In this document: positions 29,466-38,857 of the stretch, piece by piece
Position numbering within the stretch: the first letter of the stretch is position 1
How the letters are laid out: each line of letters begins with the position of its first letter
Assembly (NCBI GenBank): GCA_016709995.1
Contig: JADJLQ010000001.1
Location: 2,142,001-2,206,000, forward strand
Direction of reading: 5' to 3'
From: Saprospiraceae bacterium
GTDB lineage: Bacteria > Bacteroidota > Bacteroidia > Chitinophagales > Saprospiraceae
Length of the DNA: 64,000 nt
The notes under the pieces: generated by a model
What the model was told of the DNA's origin: nothing
The model's input: the letters and a program-made list of their open reading frames with translations, nothing else
The model's database searches: none
Position numbers and translations under genes: made by a program

Positions 29466-32400
29466 CTAATTCAAGTGATCATGGTTCTTATCAAATAACT
29501 GATTATCCTGTATCCACTTATACACCCCGAAAGGCGTAAGCCACATCCGTATCGTGCCATCGTCAGAAGCCGAATAAATATGATTGATCTCCCTATCCAT
29601 GGTAGCGCTATTGATTTGCGCCGTATGACCGGTATAAGCGTTGATTTCTGTTCCATGAAGGTCCCAGAGACGCAGTGTATGGTCGGATGAAAAAGAGTAG
29701 ATCATGAGATCATTCGGGTCGAAATAGGCATCCACGACGGCATCGGTATGACCTACCAGTGTGGCCAGGAGATTTCCCGATATACTCCAGATCCTGATAG
29801 TCCGGTCAGAAGAGGTAGTGACGACCATCTGACCATTATTGGAAAAATTGGCGGAGATGACCTGGCAATCATTATAGGGGGCACAAAGAATCCGCTGCAG
29901 CCTTGCGATCTCCTTTTTAGTCTTCAAATCCCAGATGATGGCCGATCGGTCCCTGGATGCGGACACCATTTTCATACCATCATTGGAGACATCTATATAA
30001 TTAACAGCATCCGAATGACCTGATAACATGCCGGCCTCATTGCCATCGTAATCATACAATAAAATATGTCCATCCTGACTCCCGGCGGCTACCAGGCTAT
30101 CCTGTTGAGAAATGTCCAGGCTGAGGAACTCGCCATTTTTCGAGTCAATAGTCTTGAACGGCTTGCCGTCCTTATTCCAAAAGATGAGGCGTCGATCCTT
30201 GCCGGCTGTGATGACATGATCACCAATCACCCCAGCCCATTCGATCGATAGTTGATGACCGATGAATTTGACCAGGTGACGGTCAGAGAGTCGATATAAA
30301 TATGCTTCATTGACTTGATTTATCCCCAAGACTTCGTCTTCATTGATAAAGGTGGCATATTTGGCCCCCTGAGCCCCCAAATCGATTGTATCTATTTGTT
30401 TTTTGCTTTTGACATCCCATAATCGCATGGTATGATCTGCTCCTGACGAAACCAGGTATCGCTCTGTAGGGTCCAAATCGATATAATTGACCGGTCCCTT
30501 ATGCCCGGACAATACTTCTAGCTGATAATTATTTAACTGCCATCGGCGGACCGTGCCATCCAGAGAAGTGGTAATGACCTGTTGGCCGTCTGGTGAAAAA
30601 AAACCATCGGTGACATCATTGGTATGCCCTTTCAATTTATAGAGCTCTGTGCCGTGCAGGTCCCAGACAGATGCCGTATTGTCACCCGAACAGGTTAATA
30701 TCCTAAGCCCGTCTGCAGAAAAAGATGTCGAAGTCACTACATATTGGTGGGATAAAGACATCGGGAAACTTTCATTAAACACATTATAAATCCGGGCTTC
30801 ATTGCCACGAAATCCGATGACAATCAGACTATCTGTGGGTTGGAAAGACATATCGAGTACTTCATTGGATTTAGTCGCTAACCGGCCAGGAAATGACATG
30901 TTCACTGCGGGCATAATTTTTTTGATCAGACTGCCATTTTTGTCCCAGACCAGTATACCGGCAGGGGTAGCTGCAGCGATCAAACTCCCATTAGTGGATG
31001 TCTTCACTATACTGATCGGGCCTGGAATAGCATCGAGCATCACCTGCCTGTGACCGGCAAGATCCAGCACTTCCAGTTGGTTAGTGACTTGAGATGAATC
31101 GTTAGACATAATAGGAACCCTAGCAAAAGGATTAGCAAGTGCCTGGTCCATAGAAAGGATGACAATTTGCTGACCATCAGGAGTAAAGCTGATTTGTAAA
31201 ATTTTGGAGGATACCTGAATGCTATCCTGAAGGCCTCCATTCATATCAAATGTCCGGAGGCAGTTCTTAGCTCCCTCAAAGTAGCCGCCCTCAGAATAGG
31301 CGATGAAAAGGTTACTGACTGGCGATACATCCATCGCATTGTATTCCCGGGCTGCTCCTATCTGCCTTAATATTTTTCCGTTTTGATCATGGATTTGGAG
31401 GTAGCCTTCATTATTCAGTGCAATGATATGCTGGCCATCCTGGCTCCATTGAACTTTAGTAAAAAATACATTCTGCATGAAAATGGCTTGTTTGAACATT
31501 TCTCTCATATTATCCTGCTCAGTCCGCTGGGTACTCATGCTGCCCATGATGTGCCCCTCAAAATCAAGTATCAGCAATGAATCCGTCTCGGAAAAGGGTA
31601 TTAGCCGTTTTTGCCCCTGATGAGCTATAAGTGCTGTATAACTCAATCCTGAGTCGGCCAAGGTGCGGTACCAGGGTGTGCGGTAATTCAGCGAGCTGTA
31701 AAACGCATGAGCTAAAGATTTCTTGATCTCAGCATTGGATTTTTCTTCCTTTATTTTCAAACCATCGGCTGCCTGATGCAGTGCCAGGGTTGGGTCTTTG
31801 TTCAGATTGGCCGCAGAGGCTGCCGCCATATGGTTGATGTATGAATCCTCCGCAAGCCGTTTAGACTTTATCCACAATCTTACCACGATCAAGGCTCCAA
31901 TGATTGAAATCAGAATGATCGCAGTTTTAAAATAACTCAGTAATTTTTTCTCCCGTTGTTTTTTGAGAATCTCTTTATGGCTGGTTTCTATTAATTTTAA
32001 TTCATCTGCCGCCAAGGCAGGCAAGAATTTTTTTACGCCATCTATCAATTTCAGGTCCCATTCATCGAGGGTAGAAAATTCAGATCCGCCGCGGACAGCC
32101 TCCATTCTGGATGCGAGTACCCGCCTGGCTTGTTGCAGGGGTTGGGCGGATCGTTGCTGCATTTTGGTCACCGACTTAGCCAGGGTATCATGCGCCAGCA
32201 TCGCGGTATACTCAGTACCGCCCAGGTCGGTGATCAAAAAATATTCCTCGCACAGATTTAACACGGTGCTGGCCTCGTCGGTAGCCGAAGGATAATGTTC
32301 CATCAATTGTTTTCCAGTTCGTGCAGCCGAGGTACTGTTAGGCGTACAGTGAAAATGGAGCAAGTCCAGGACAAAACCCTGTTGATAAATCTCCGGCAGT

Positions 32401-34166
32401 TTCTTTTTGATGAAATTCAGCTGGTTTTGCAGGAATTCGTCCATGGCCAGGCCCTCTTCTTTGAGATCACGGTAGATCTGATGACTGAACACGGGTGCAT
32501 CAGGATTGATGGATATAGCCTTGAGCCACATTTTTGTCAAGAGAATTTGGAGCATCGGGGCGATCGGAGAATCTTTGTCAGCTGACACATCCGTCGAAAT
32601 ACCATCAGGCAACCCGTCTTCTATGGTTAGATTATAACGGGCCTTTAGTCTGGGGCTCTCACTGAATCCCTTGAATACTTCTGACACATCCTCTTTCGTA
32701 ATATGTTCGATAAATACTTTGCTACGCGGTAGCTCGTAATTCTTACAATATTCTTCTATTTCTGGATGATACTCTTTGCGAAAACTGAGGATGATTTTAC
32801 CTTGAGGCACATTACCTGGGTGACTAAACAAGCTTTTAAGTTCTATAAAGAGCGCGTTTATTTCGTTGCCCAATATTTCGTTGGGGCGTGTATATGCTTC
32901 TTCTACCTGGTCAAGGATGATGAGAATGGGTTTATTTAATTTTTTCTCAAGTTCTTTCCAGGCTTCTGTCATTGTAGCTGGCGGGGCAGGTGTGACACCA
33001 GCGGGCGTTTCCGGCACCGTAGTACCAGAAACAATTTTGTCGATCAAACTATGAATCTCCGTTTTATACTGTTCTCCGAGATCCTGACCTAAACTTTTCA
33101 GCACATCGATCACATGGTCTGTTTTGTTCGGCAAGTCCTCGATCATGGTGTCGAACTCAATAGGATATCCGGCAGCCTTCAGCAGCGCATAATACATGGT
33201 ATTGCACAGACCGATCTGCCCATTCCTGCGCAAATAAAGAATCTCGTACGCAGTCTCCAGGCGCGGTTGAAGGCCTGCTTCGAGCAGGCTGGACTTGCCT
33301 ACGCCCGACTGTCCATATAATAATATAATAGGTGGAGCCTGGCTATCCCGGACAGAGTAATACAATGAACGGATATAATTGGACCTTCCAAAAAAGACCT
33401 CAGCGTGTCTGCGCTCATACCGGTTGAGGTATAAAAACGGTGATTCCGGTAGATTAAATGTTGCCGGGATGGGGGGAAGGCCATATAGTGGATTGCCTGA
33501 GATGTCGGGCAGGTTCCAGGCCTTGGTCATCTCAGCTCCGGGCTTAAACTGAATCACCCATGGAAAATGATCTGTCGTTTCTTTTTTGCCTTCCCAAAAA
33601 AGCGCTCTCGTATCCGAGGTGCCACTGGTAATTTTAACCTGATCTGTCGCGTCAGCCCAGGCCCTTTCTATACCAGACCCATCGGCCAGGCTACCATAAA
33701 ACCGGACGGCCAGCCCAGTGGCAATGGCGTCATTTATAGCGGTGGTGGTACCGATGACGGCAGGAATGCCCGCTTTTAATAAATCGGCTGTCTGGCCTTC
33801 GGAAGAGCAGCCGTTTAAAAATACTAATTTAAGATTTTCCTGACGGGCCAGGAAAGGCACTAAGCCATCTTTATGGGTCAACGTTTTGGATCCGTCGGAG
33901 GCTTCCAATAATAAGGAGAATCCATTGGCATGGCCGCCATAGTGAAATATAGAAATTCTGGATTCATATCTTGGATCGGTAAATACATCCACAATATCAT
34001 CCACAGATGCGGACGATTTTTCTACTACTTCGCATAAGCCGCTGCGGGCTGCAGCTTCCAGGGCTTTATTGATACCATGTGATTCGATAGATAGGTTGCG
34101 CAGGTACAAAGCATTGTCTACTTTATCATTGGCAAAGGCGAGGAATATGATGGGTTTGAAGCTCAA
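29466..34166 (-). CDS. CHAT protease - STAND ATPase - TM - WD40 protein (copy B)
   Basis: A 1566-residue protein. Residues 1-215 are a CHAT caspase-like peptidase domain; the predicted dyad is His79 in FHYGGHA and Cys120 in VFLNGCSSEG. A STAND-type NTPase follows, with Walker A LLYGQSGVGKSSLLEAG near 285 and Walker B PILIILDQVEEA near 412. One transmembrane helix (about 740-760, AIILISIIGALIVV) separates this from a WD40 region (about 850-1560) with repeats such as GHTNDVTDGFFSPDGQQVIT and VRRWQL. Related conflict proteins use the propeller or repeats as sensor and the peptidase as effector; that role is inferred here. It starts 11 bases after copy A on the same strand. Confidence 0.9.
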   Translation of the reverse strand: MSFKPIIFLAFANDKVDNALYLRNLSIESHGINKALEAAARSGLCEVVEKSSASVDDIVDVFTDPRYESRISIFHYGGHANGFSLLLEASDGSKTLTHKDGLVPFLARQENLKLVFLNGCSSEGQTADLLKAGIPAVIGTTTAINDAIATGLAVRFYGSLADGSGIERAWADATDQVKITSGTSDTRALFWEGKKETTDHFPWVIQFKPGAEMTKAWNLPDISGNPLYGLPPIPATFNLPESPFLYLNRYERRHAEVFFGRSNYIRSLYYSVRDSQAPPIILLYGQSGVGKSSLLEAGLQPRLETAYEILYLRRNGQIGLCNTMYYALLKAAGYPIEFDTMIEDLPNKTDHVIDVLKSLGQDLGEQYKTEIHSLIDKIVSGTTVPETPAGVTPAPPATMTEAWKELEKKLNKPILIILDQVEEAYTRPNEILGNEINALFIELKSLFSHPGNVPQGKIILSFRKEYHPEIEEYCKNYELPRSKVFIEHITKEDVSEVFKGFSESPRLKARYNLTIEDGLPDGISTDVSADKDSPIAPMLQILLTKMWLKAISINPDAPVFSHQIYRDLKEEGLAMDEFLQNQLNFIKKKLPEIYQQGFVLDLLHFHCTPNSTSAARTGKQLMEHYPSATDEASTVLNLCEEYFLITDLGGTEYTAMLAHDTLAKSVTKMQQRSAQPLQQARRVLASRMEAVRGGSEFSTLDEWDLKLIDGVKKFLPALAADELKLIETSHKEILKKQREKKLLSYFKTAIILISIIGALIVVRLWIKSKRLAEDSYINHMAAASAANLNKDPTLALHQAADGLKIKEEKSNAEIKKSLAHAFYSSLNYRTPWYRTLADSGLSYTALIAHQGQKRLIPFSETDSLLILDFEGHIMGSMSTQRTEQDNMREMFKQAIFMQNVFFTKVQWSQDGQHIIALNNEGYLQIHDQNGKILRQIGAAREYNAMDVSPVSNLFIAYSEGGYFEGAKNCLRTFDMNGGLQDSIQVSSKILQISFTPDGQQIVILSMDQALANPFARVPIMSNDSSQVTNQLEVLDLAGHRQVMLDAIPGPISIVKTSTNGSLIAAATPAGILVWDKNGSLIKKIMPAVNMSFPGRLATKSNEVLDMSFQPTDSLIVIGFRGNEARIYNVFNESFPMSLSHQYVVTSTSFSADGLRILTCSGDNTASVWDLHGTELYKLKGHTNDVTDGFFSPDGQQVITTSLDGTVRRWQLNNYQLEVLSGHKGPVNYIDLDPTERYLVSSGADHTMRLWDVKSKKQIDTIDLGAQGAKYATFINEDEVLGINQVNEAYLYRLSDRHLVKFIGHQLSIEWAGVIGDHVITAGKDRRLIFWNKDGKPFKTIDSKNGEFLSLDISQQDSLVAAGSQDGHILLYDYDGNEAGMLSGHSDAVNYIDVSNDGMKMVSASRDRSAIIWDLKTKKEIARLQRILCAPYNDCQVISANFSNNGQMVVTTSSDRTIRIWSISGNLLATLVGHTDAVVDAYFDPNDLMIYSFSSDHTLRLWDLHGTEINAYTGHTAQINSATMDREINHIYSASDDGTIRMWLTPFGVYKWIQDNQLFDKNHDHLN

Positions 34167-34177
34167 TAATATGCAGT

Positions 34178-37100
34178 TTAAAATTTATTTGTTTTGATCA
34201 TATATTGAAAAACCCCTGTCGGAGTCAGCCAGACCCTGATGGTTCCATCGTCAGAAGCAGTATATATTTTTTCATTTCTGTTATCCATTATTGCATGATT
34301 TATGGCGCCTGAGTGTCCTTTAAAAGTGTTAATTTCTGAACCGTCCGTATCCCATAACTTTAGTGTCCTATCATTGGAAAAAGAATAGACCATGGAGCTA
34401 TTCGGTGAATAATATGCATCAACCACCAAATCACCATGACCTGTCATACTGGTAGCCAAATTGCCCTTCAAATCCCAGATACGGATCGTGCGATCTGAAG
34501 AAGTGGTGATTACATACTTGTTATCAAAAGAAAAACTGCCGGTATTGACCTGACAATCATAATATGGAGCACAATTGATTCTAGCCAAACGAGCAATGAC
34601 CGAAGATGATGTCATATCCCAGATAGCAGCGGTCCTATCTTTTGAGGAGGACACCAGGTATCTACCATCTGGTGAAAAAGAGATATAATTGATGCCATCT
34701 GTGTGCTTCCTTAATGTGTCTATTACTATGCCCAAGTCATTATACAAAATGATGGCACCCGAATTTGTAGCAACCGCTGCTAAAGTGTCTACCGAAGATA
34801 AAGCAATATCCATCAGCTCCACAGAGGAGGGCTGTGCACGGATTAATTTGCCATTTTTATACCAAAACCTGGTTTCATTTTCAGCTGTTGTGACTATATG
34901 ATCATTTAAGACTCCAGCCCATTTGATCGGTGAATTATGCCCTACAAAATAAATAACCTTTGGGATAAATTTTTTATACAAGAATGCCTGGTTCGAGTTA
35001 GTGATGCCAAGTACTTCTTCATTATTAATAAACATCACGTATCGAACACCCTGGGCACCAAGGTCTATCATATGAGCTTCGCGATTGTTTTCGAGATCCC
35101 ACAGTCGAAGAGTATGATCGGCCCCTGCAGAGACCAAATATTTTCCTGAAGGGTCTATATCCAGATAAGTCACCGAACCAGTATGGCCTAAGAGTTGAAC
35201 ATCCTCATAATTTTGAAGCTCCCAGGACCTAACTGTCCCATCCAGCGAACAGGTGAGTACCTGATCGCCCTCCTCATCCAATGCCCCATCCGTCACATCA
35301 TTGGTATGTCCTTGCAATTTTCGCAATAAGGTACCCTTCATATCCCAGACCGAAGCAGTATTATCCGAGGAGCCTGATAGGATGAACCGATCTTCAGTTG
35401 AAAATCTGGTAAAAGTGACTAAATTATTGTGTTTTAAAGTCAAGGGTTTATTATTATTATAAATATTAAAGATTCTTGCCATGTCATCATGAAAACAGAT
35501 TGATATAAAGCTATCAGAAGGATGAAAATCTACGTGAATTACATCTTTGGTCCTAAATGACTTTATCCCAGGCATTGATTCGTCGGAAGGAACTATATTT
35601 TTTATAAACCTGCCTGCTTTGGACCATAATTCTACTGTGCCAGTGGTTCTCGCTACAGCAAGTAAATCGCCTGATCGAGAGGATTGAACAAACTTAACTA
35701 CTCCATTTTTTGAATCCAAAAAAGCCTGATGAATTCCTTCCCGGCTTATAATCTCTGCTCTGGGGTCCAAGTTTTTTGTGAGGAGGATGTTTTGCCCACC
35801 TTGCAGGTAGTACAGTAAATGAATATCATTGACCGGCACTGTCGTTTGATTATTTACTACTGCATTGATGGTTTTAATAACCTGTCCCTTGAAATTAAAA
35901 ATTACCAGTTTTTTTGATAATTTACTATAGCTCAATACCTCATCCTGGTCATTGGAAATATCAAAAAATTCAAATTCGTCCTGCGCCCCGATGACCGTAT
36001 CCGCAATGAAGTCCTGATCATAGAATTGCAACCTACCACTGCTATTAAGTGCCACCAGGCGATTACCTTTTGCGCTCCACTCAACCTTTTCAAAATAAAT
36101 ATCGCGCACCGCCACAGTTGTGTCATGTTCATGTATAGGCATCTTTATAACCCCCAAGGCACCAATTTTTTTTCCAGCAAAATCCAGAATCTTAAGCGAA
36201 TCTGATTTTACAAAAGGAATCACTAATTTCTGACCATGATGTACAATTAATTTTGAGAAACTCTCTCCTTTGAGCAATGTTTTATACCATGGTGTATGGT
36301 TATCAATCGAACTATAAAAGGCCCGAATCAAAGATTTTTTGATCTCCGGATACCCTGGATCATCTTTCATACCCTGGTAAGCTAGCTTTAATGCATTGGT
36401 AGGATCACGGGACAAACTGATGGTTGAACTCAGAGCTTGTTTATTGATATTTGACTGTTTTGCATTGATATTAGATTGCTTCTGGTGCTGTTTGGCATTG
36501 TAAAATAACCCAAGGGTTAAAAACAAACCAGCCAATACAACTGCGGTCATAGATTGTTTTAAATATTTATACCTTTGCTTATCCCTTTCCTTTTTTGCAG
36601 CTTCGATTCGACTTTTATTGATCAATGTTAGTTCATCACTTGTAAAAGCAGGCAAATAATTTTGTACACTTTCGATAAGTCTTAAATCATACAGGTCTAG
36701 CGTAGCAGTAGGAGAACCTCCCCGTACCGCTTCCATCTTCGAATTTAACAATCGCTGTGATTGTTGTATCGGCATGGTGGACAGAAGAGATCGTTTTATT
36801 ACCGATTTTGCAAGGGTATCATGGGCCAACATAGTTGAATGGTTATCGCCTCCCAGTTCAACGATCAGGAAATTTTCTTTACAAGCTTCTATTACTTTTT
36901 GCAACTCTTCCGTTGAATTGGAGTATCTCTGCAACAAAGCCTGCTTAGATTGAATAGCCGCTGTACTATTGGGAGTACAATGAAAATGAAGTACATCCAG
37001 CACAAATCCGGTTTCTGAATACTCCGGGTATTTATTGTTGATATTCTCTAGCTGTGTATGGAGCAGTTCGTCTATTGCCAGGCCTTCCTTTTTCAAGACT

Positions 37101-38791
37101 TGATACAGTTCAAGGCTAAATGAAGGAGCCTCCGCACTGATGCTTTTGGCTCTATTCCACATTTTGGTAAGGAGTATTTGCAACATGTGGGAAGTAGGTG
37201 ATTCAAGGTCGACTACCAGGTCTTCAGCAACGATAAGCGGCAAAGCATCTTCTACCTCGTGATTGTAGGTGTCTTTGAGCTTTTGAGATTTCTTAAACCC
37301 ATTTAAAACTTCAAGGACATCCTCCTTAGTGAAATTATCCAAAAAAACTCTGCTTTTCGGCAGTTCATGGATTTTACAATATTCATCGATTTGAGATTGA
37401 TATTCACTACGAAAACTTAATATAATTTTTCCCTGAGGTATTGGTGTACCAGCACTGAATATGGATCTAAAATTGACAAATAATTCATTTAACTCATCTG
37501 CATTTTCTTTTAATGGTCGGGTGAAAGCTTCTTCGATTTGGTCTAGAATGATGAGGATGGGTTTGTTTAGTTTTTGTTCGGCCAGGTTCCATGATTGCAA
37601 TATGTTTTTCGGTGGATCAATTTTTTTGATTATTTGGTCCGTCAATTCCTCCTGCTCGTTAGTTATTTTATTAATGATGGTTTGGATATCTGATTTATAA
37701 GGGTCGCTGATCACTTCCTCAATTTCTCTAAGATCATCTACCACAGTGGCGTCGGAAGTTGCTTCAGCGCCTAATGGACTCACCTGTGGTGTGAATCCAC
37801 ACAATTCCAATAAGGCATAATACAAAGTTGTACTGAGAGTGAGGGAGTCCATTCTACGCAGGTATAATATCTCAAGACGGTTCTCGAGTCGCGGTTTTAA
37901 TCCTGCATCCAACAGACTTGATTTTCCTGCCCCAGATGGGCCATAAAGTAGAATTATCGGAGGGGCATCTTGGTTTCTGACTGCTACGTATAATTTCCTT
38001 ATGTATTCAGACCTGCCAAAAAAAACCTCTGCATGCTTGCGCTCATATCGATTTAATGACAAGAAAGGAGAGTCCGGCAAATGACTGGGTGGTATATCAG
38101 GCAAACCGTACAAAGCATTGCCCGATACATCAGGGAGGTTCCACCCTTTAATACTTTTTGCTCCATCTTTAAATCTAATGACCCAGGGTTTTTTTTCCGT
38201 GAGCTCTTGTTTGCCTGACCAATACAAAGCTCGGGTATCCGAGGTACCTTTAGCGATATTAATCTGATCCTCAGCAAATGACCAGGCTTTTTCAATTTGG
38301 TAGCCATCGCCAAGACTGCTATAAAATCGAATAGCCAATGTTGAAGCGACTTCGTCATTGATAGAAGTAACCGTACCGATGACCGCTGAGATACCGGCTG
38401 CTACCAGTTCTTTAGCCTGGCCTTCGGAAGAGCAGCCATTTAAAAAAACCAATTTCAAATTTTCCTGCTTTGCCAGAAATGGCACAAGTCCTTCTTTATG
38501 GGTGAGTTCTTTACTACCATCGGCTGCTTCTAATAGTAATGAAAATCCATCTGCGTGCCCCCCATAATGAAATATAGAGATCCTGGGCCCGTATCTTTTA
38601 TCCTGGAAAGCATCAATGATATCCTTTATCGAAGCGGATGGCCTGATGACGACATCGCACAAGCCGGATATCTCTGCCTTTTCCAGGGCTCCCCTGATAC
38701 CATGCATTTCAGCAGACAGATTCCTAAGGTACGCAGCATTGTCTACTTTATCGTTGGCAAATGCCAGGAATATGACCGGTTTGAAGCTCAA
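34178..38791 (-). CDS. CHAT protease - STAND ATPase - TM - WD40 protein (copy A)
   Basis: A 1537-residue paralogue of the next gene with the same domain order. The CHAT domain starts with nearly the same residues (MSFKPVIFLAFANDKVDNAA) and keeps His79 and Cys120. Walker A is LLYGPSGAGKSSLLDAG near 284 and Walker B PILIILDQIEEAF near 415. A Lys/Arg-rich stretch (KKERDKQRYKYLK) precedes the helix MTAVVLAGLFLTLGLFY (about 740-757), then WD40 repeats run to the C-terminus (for example GHTGSVTYLDIDPSGKYLVS). By the positive-inside rule the ATPase side is cytoplasmic and the propeller periplasmic. It follows the metacaspase gene by 66 bases. Conservation of the dyad suggests both copies are active. 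Confidence 0.9.
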   Translation of the reverse strand: MSFKPVIFLAFANDKVDNAAYLRNLSAEMHGIRGALEKAEISGLCDVVIRPSASIKDIIDAFQDKRYGPRISIFHYGGHADGFSLLLEAADGSKELTHKEGLVPFLAKQENLKLVFLNGCSSEGQAKELVAAGISAVIGTVTSINDEVASTLAIRFYSSLGDGYQIEKAWSFAEDQINIAKGTSDTRALYWSGKQELTEKKPWVIRFKDGAKSIKGWNLPDVSGNALYGLPDIPPSHLPDSPFLSLNRYERKHAEVFFGRSEYIRKLYVAVRNQDAPPIILLYGPSGAGKSSLLDAGLKPRLENRLEILYLRRMDSLTLSTTLYYALLELCGFTPQVSPLGAEATSDATVVDDLREIEEVISDPYKSDIQTIINKITNEQEELTDQIIKKIDPPKNILQSWNLAEQKLNKPILIILDQIEEAFTRPLKENADELNELFVNFRSIFSAGTPIPQGKIILSFRSEYQSQIDEYCKIHELPKSRVFLDNFTKEDVLEVLNGFKKSQKLKDTYNHEVEDALPLIVAEDLVVDLESPTSHMLQILLTKMWNRAKSISAEAPSFSLELYQVLKKEGLAIDELLHTQLENINNKYPEYSETGFVLDVLHFHCTPNSTAAIQSKQALLQRYSNSTEELQKVIEACKENFLIVELGGDNHSTMLAHDTLAKSVIKRSLLSTMPIQQSQRLLNSKMEAVRGGSPTATLDLYDLRLIESVQNYLPAFTSDELTLINKSRIEAAKKERDKQRYKYLKQSMTAVVLAGLFLTLGLFYNAKQHQKQSNINAKQSNINKQALSSTISLSRDPTNALKLAYQGMKDDPGYPEIKKSLIRAFYSSIDNHTPWYKTLLKGESFSKLIVHHGQKLVIPFVKSDSLKILDFAGKKIGALGVIKMPIHEHDTTVAVRDIYFEKVEWSAKGNRLVALNSSGRLQFYDQDFIADTVIGAQDEFEFFDISNDQDEVLSYSKLSKKLVIFNFKGQVIKTINAVVNNQTTVPVNDIHLLYYLQGGQNILLTKNLDPRAEIISREGIHQAFLDSKNGVVKFVQSSRSGDLLAVARTTGTVELWSKAGRFIKNIVPSDESMPGIKSFRTKDVIHVDFHPSDSFISICFHDDMARIFNIYNNNKPLTLKHNNLVTFTRFSTEDRFILSGSSDNTASVWDMKGTLLRKLQGHTNDVTDGALDEEGDQVLTCSLDGTVRSWELQNYEDVQLLGHTGSVTYLDIDPSGKYLVSAGADHTLRLWDLENNREAHMIDLGAQGVRYVMFINNEEVLGITNSNQAFLYKKFIPKVIYFVGHNSPIKWAGVLNDHIVTTAENETRFWYKNGKLIRAQPSSVELMDIALSSVDTLAAVATNSGAIILYNDLGIVIDTLRKHTDGINYISFSPDGRYLVSSSKDRTAAIWDMTSSSVIARLARINCAPYYDCQVNTGSFSFDNKYVITTSSDRTIRIWDLKGNLATSMTGHGDLVVDAYYSPNSSMVYSFSNDRTLKLWDTDGSEINTFKGHSGAINHAIMDNRNEKIYTASDDGTIRVWLTPTGVFQYMIKTNKF

Positions 38792-38857
38792 AAAATCGGC
38801 ATTTTAAATAATTGGTAATCGAAGGAAATGACATCGTAAGACACTTGCAAACAATAT

